Assembly: GCA_021793745.1 (NCBI GenBank) | Contig: JAJYSD010000084.1 | Coordinates: forward strand, 1-6,349 | From: Bacillota bacterium | GTDB taxonomy: Bacteria; Bacillota; Bacilli; Thermoactinomycetales; DSM-44946 | Length of the DNA stretch: 6,349 nucleotides | Direction of reading: 5' to 3' | In this document: piece after piece, positions 5,593-6,349 of the stretch | Position numbering within the stretch: the first letter of the stretch is position 1 | Layout: each line of letters starts with the position of its first letter | The notes under the pieces: model-generated | Database searches by the model: none | Seen by the model: the letters and a program-made list of their open reading frames with translations, nothing else | Told to the model about the DNA's origin: nothing | Made by a program: the position numbers and the translations under genes

Positions 5593-6349
5593 TTGGAAAC
5601 CATCATCGCAACCGTGTTCAATCTGTTTTTGGTGCTGGCGCTCGTTCTTCTGAACGGGTTCTTCGTCGCTGCCGAGTTCGCCATTGTCAAGGTGCGTTCC
5701 ACCCGGATCACCATGCTGAGGGAAGAGGGGGATCGGAGGGCCCGAATCGCGGAAAAGGTGCTGGCCAACTTGGACGCCTACCTCTCGGCGACCCAGTTGG
5801 GCATCACCTTGGCCTCCCTGGGCTTGGGATGGATTGGAGAGCCGGCGATTGCCCGGCTCATCGAGCCGGTACTGGTCCCCCTGGATCTCCCGGAGTGGGC
5901 GATCCACTCCATCAGCTTCATCATCGCCTTTTCCTTCATCACCTTTTTACACATCGTCCTCGGGGAGATGGCGCCCAAATCCCTGGCCATCCGCCGCGCC
6001 GAATCGACGACGCTTTGGACATCCACCCCCCTCCATTGGTTTTACAGGCTGTTTTACCCGTTCATCTTCCTCCTGAATGGCGCTGCCAACCGCATCCTGC
6101 GCTGGTTGGGCGTGGAGATGGTTCCGGAACATCAACAGGCGCACAACGAAGAGGAGATCCGCATGTTGGTCGCCCAGAGCCACAAGAGCGGGATCATCGA
6201 CCAGACGGAGCTGGCCCTGTTCGATAAAATTTTCGAATTCGCCGACCGGGTCGCCCGGGAAGTGATGGTGCCCCGGGTGGATATGATCTGCCTGTACATC
6301 CCGGCCGGCCTCGACCAAAATTTGAAAACCATCAAGGAGACCCAATACA
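5593..6349 (+). CDS. CNNM/CorC (hemolysin C-like) membrane protein, N-terminal part
   Basis: The frame starts at TTG 5593 and is open to the window edge: 252 residues of a protein that is usually about 420-450. Residues 8-28 are the first membrane segment, followed by the DUF21/CNNM signature NGFFVAAEFAIVKVRSTRI (21-39). LSATQLGITLASLGLGWIGE (64-83) and HIVLGEMAPKSLAIRR (120-135) are further hallmarks of this transmembrane domain; more hydrophobic segments lie near 104-124 and 146-166. Residues 183-222 form the acidic helical linker, and VMVPRVDM (224-231) opens the CBS pair, cut after residue 252. The expected CorC_HlyC domain is off-window. Relatives include Bacillus YhdP/MpfA, linked to Mg2+ efflux, and others annotated as hemolysins on weak grounds. 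Its place after mgtE supports a magnesium role. No separate promoter is evident in the 123-base gap, so it may be co-transcribed with mgtE. Confidence 0.93.
   Translation, partial: METIIATVFNLFLVLALVLLNGFFVAAEFAIVKVRSTRITMLREEGDRRARIAEKVLANLDAYLSATQLGITLASLGLGWIGEPAIARLIEPVLVPLDLPEWAIHSISFIIAFSFITFLHIVLGEMAPKSLAIRRAESTTLWTSTPLHWFYRLFYPFIFLLNGAANRILRWLGVEMVPEHQQAHNEEEIRMLVAQSHKSGIIDQTELALFDKIFEFADRVAREVMVPRVDMICLYIPAGLDQNLKTIKETQY

Noticed and set aside
5577..6227. A 216-codon plus-strand frame overlapping the CNNM gene
   Set aside because: It is out of frame with clear CNNM/CorC motifs and is Gly/Arg/Pro-rich, a shadow frame.

Overview
The window looks like chromosomal DNA from a moderately GC-rich, possibly thermophilic member of the Bacillota. 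Three things point that way: strong purine-rich Shine-Dalgarno sites (AAAGGAGG, AGGAGGG), two genes that appear to start at TTG, and the gene set (bacterial XPB helicase, PrcB-type lipoprotein, MgtE, CNNM/CorC-type protein). A Thermoactinomycetaceae-like or related lineage would fit, but this is inference; no rRNA or other lineage marker is present.

Left part (1-2330), minus strand: a two-gene helicase cluster. A complete XPB-type superfamily 2 helicase (630-2330) is followed by the N-terminal 216 codons of a second protein, which overlaps the helicase gene by 20 bases, has its ribosome binding site inside it, and runs off the left edge. The second protein is probably the helicase-associated protein that often accompanies bacterial XPB.

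Middle part (2331-4101): a 176-base divergent intergenic region leads to a plus-strand lipoprotein gene with a PrcB C-terminal-like domain (2507-2995), which ends in a GC-rich hairpin terminator. Then comes a compact, poorly characterised stretch: a candidate multi-helix RNA structure (3105-3193), a small minus-strand gene for a 53-residue Pro/Glu/Arg repeat protein (3201-3362), and an uncharacterised minus-strand reading frame that overlaps it (3350-3784). Bases 3829-3865 hold overlapping promoter candidates facing left and right.

Right part (4102-6349), plus strand: a complete MgtE-type magnesium channel gene, preceded by a leader of about 230 bases without a recognised riboswitch, then the first 252 codons of a CNNM/CorC (DUF21-CBS) membrane protein. 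MgtE family members import Mg2+, and some CNNM/CorC relatives in Bacillota (MpfA/YhdP) are linked to Mg2+ export, so the two may form a magnesium homeostasis pair. The gap between them holds a hairpin whose T-tract faces the minus strand.

Nothing here indicates a phage, insertion sequence, CRISPR array, tRNA or rRNA. The least explained part is 3060-3870.
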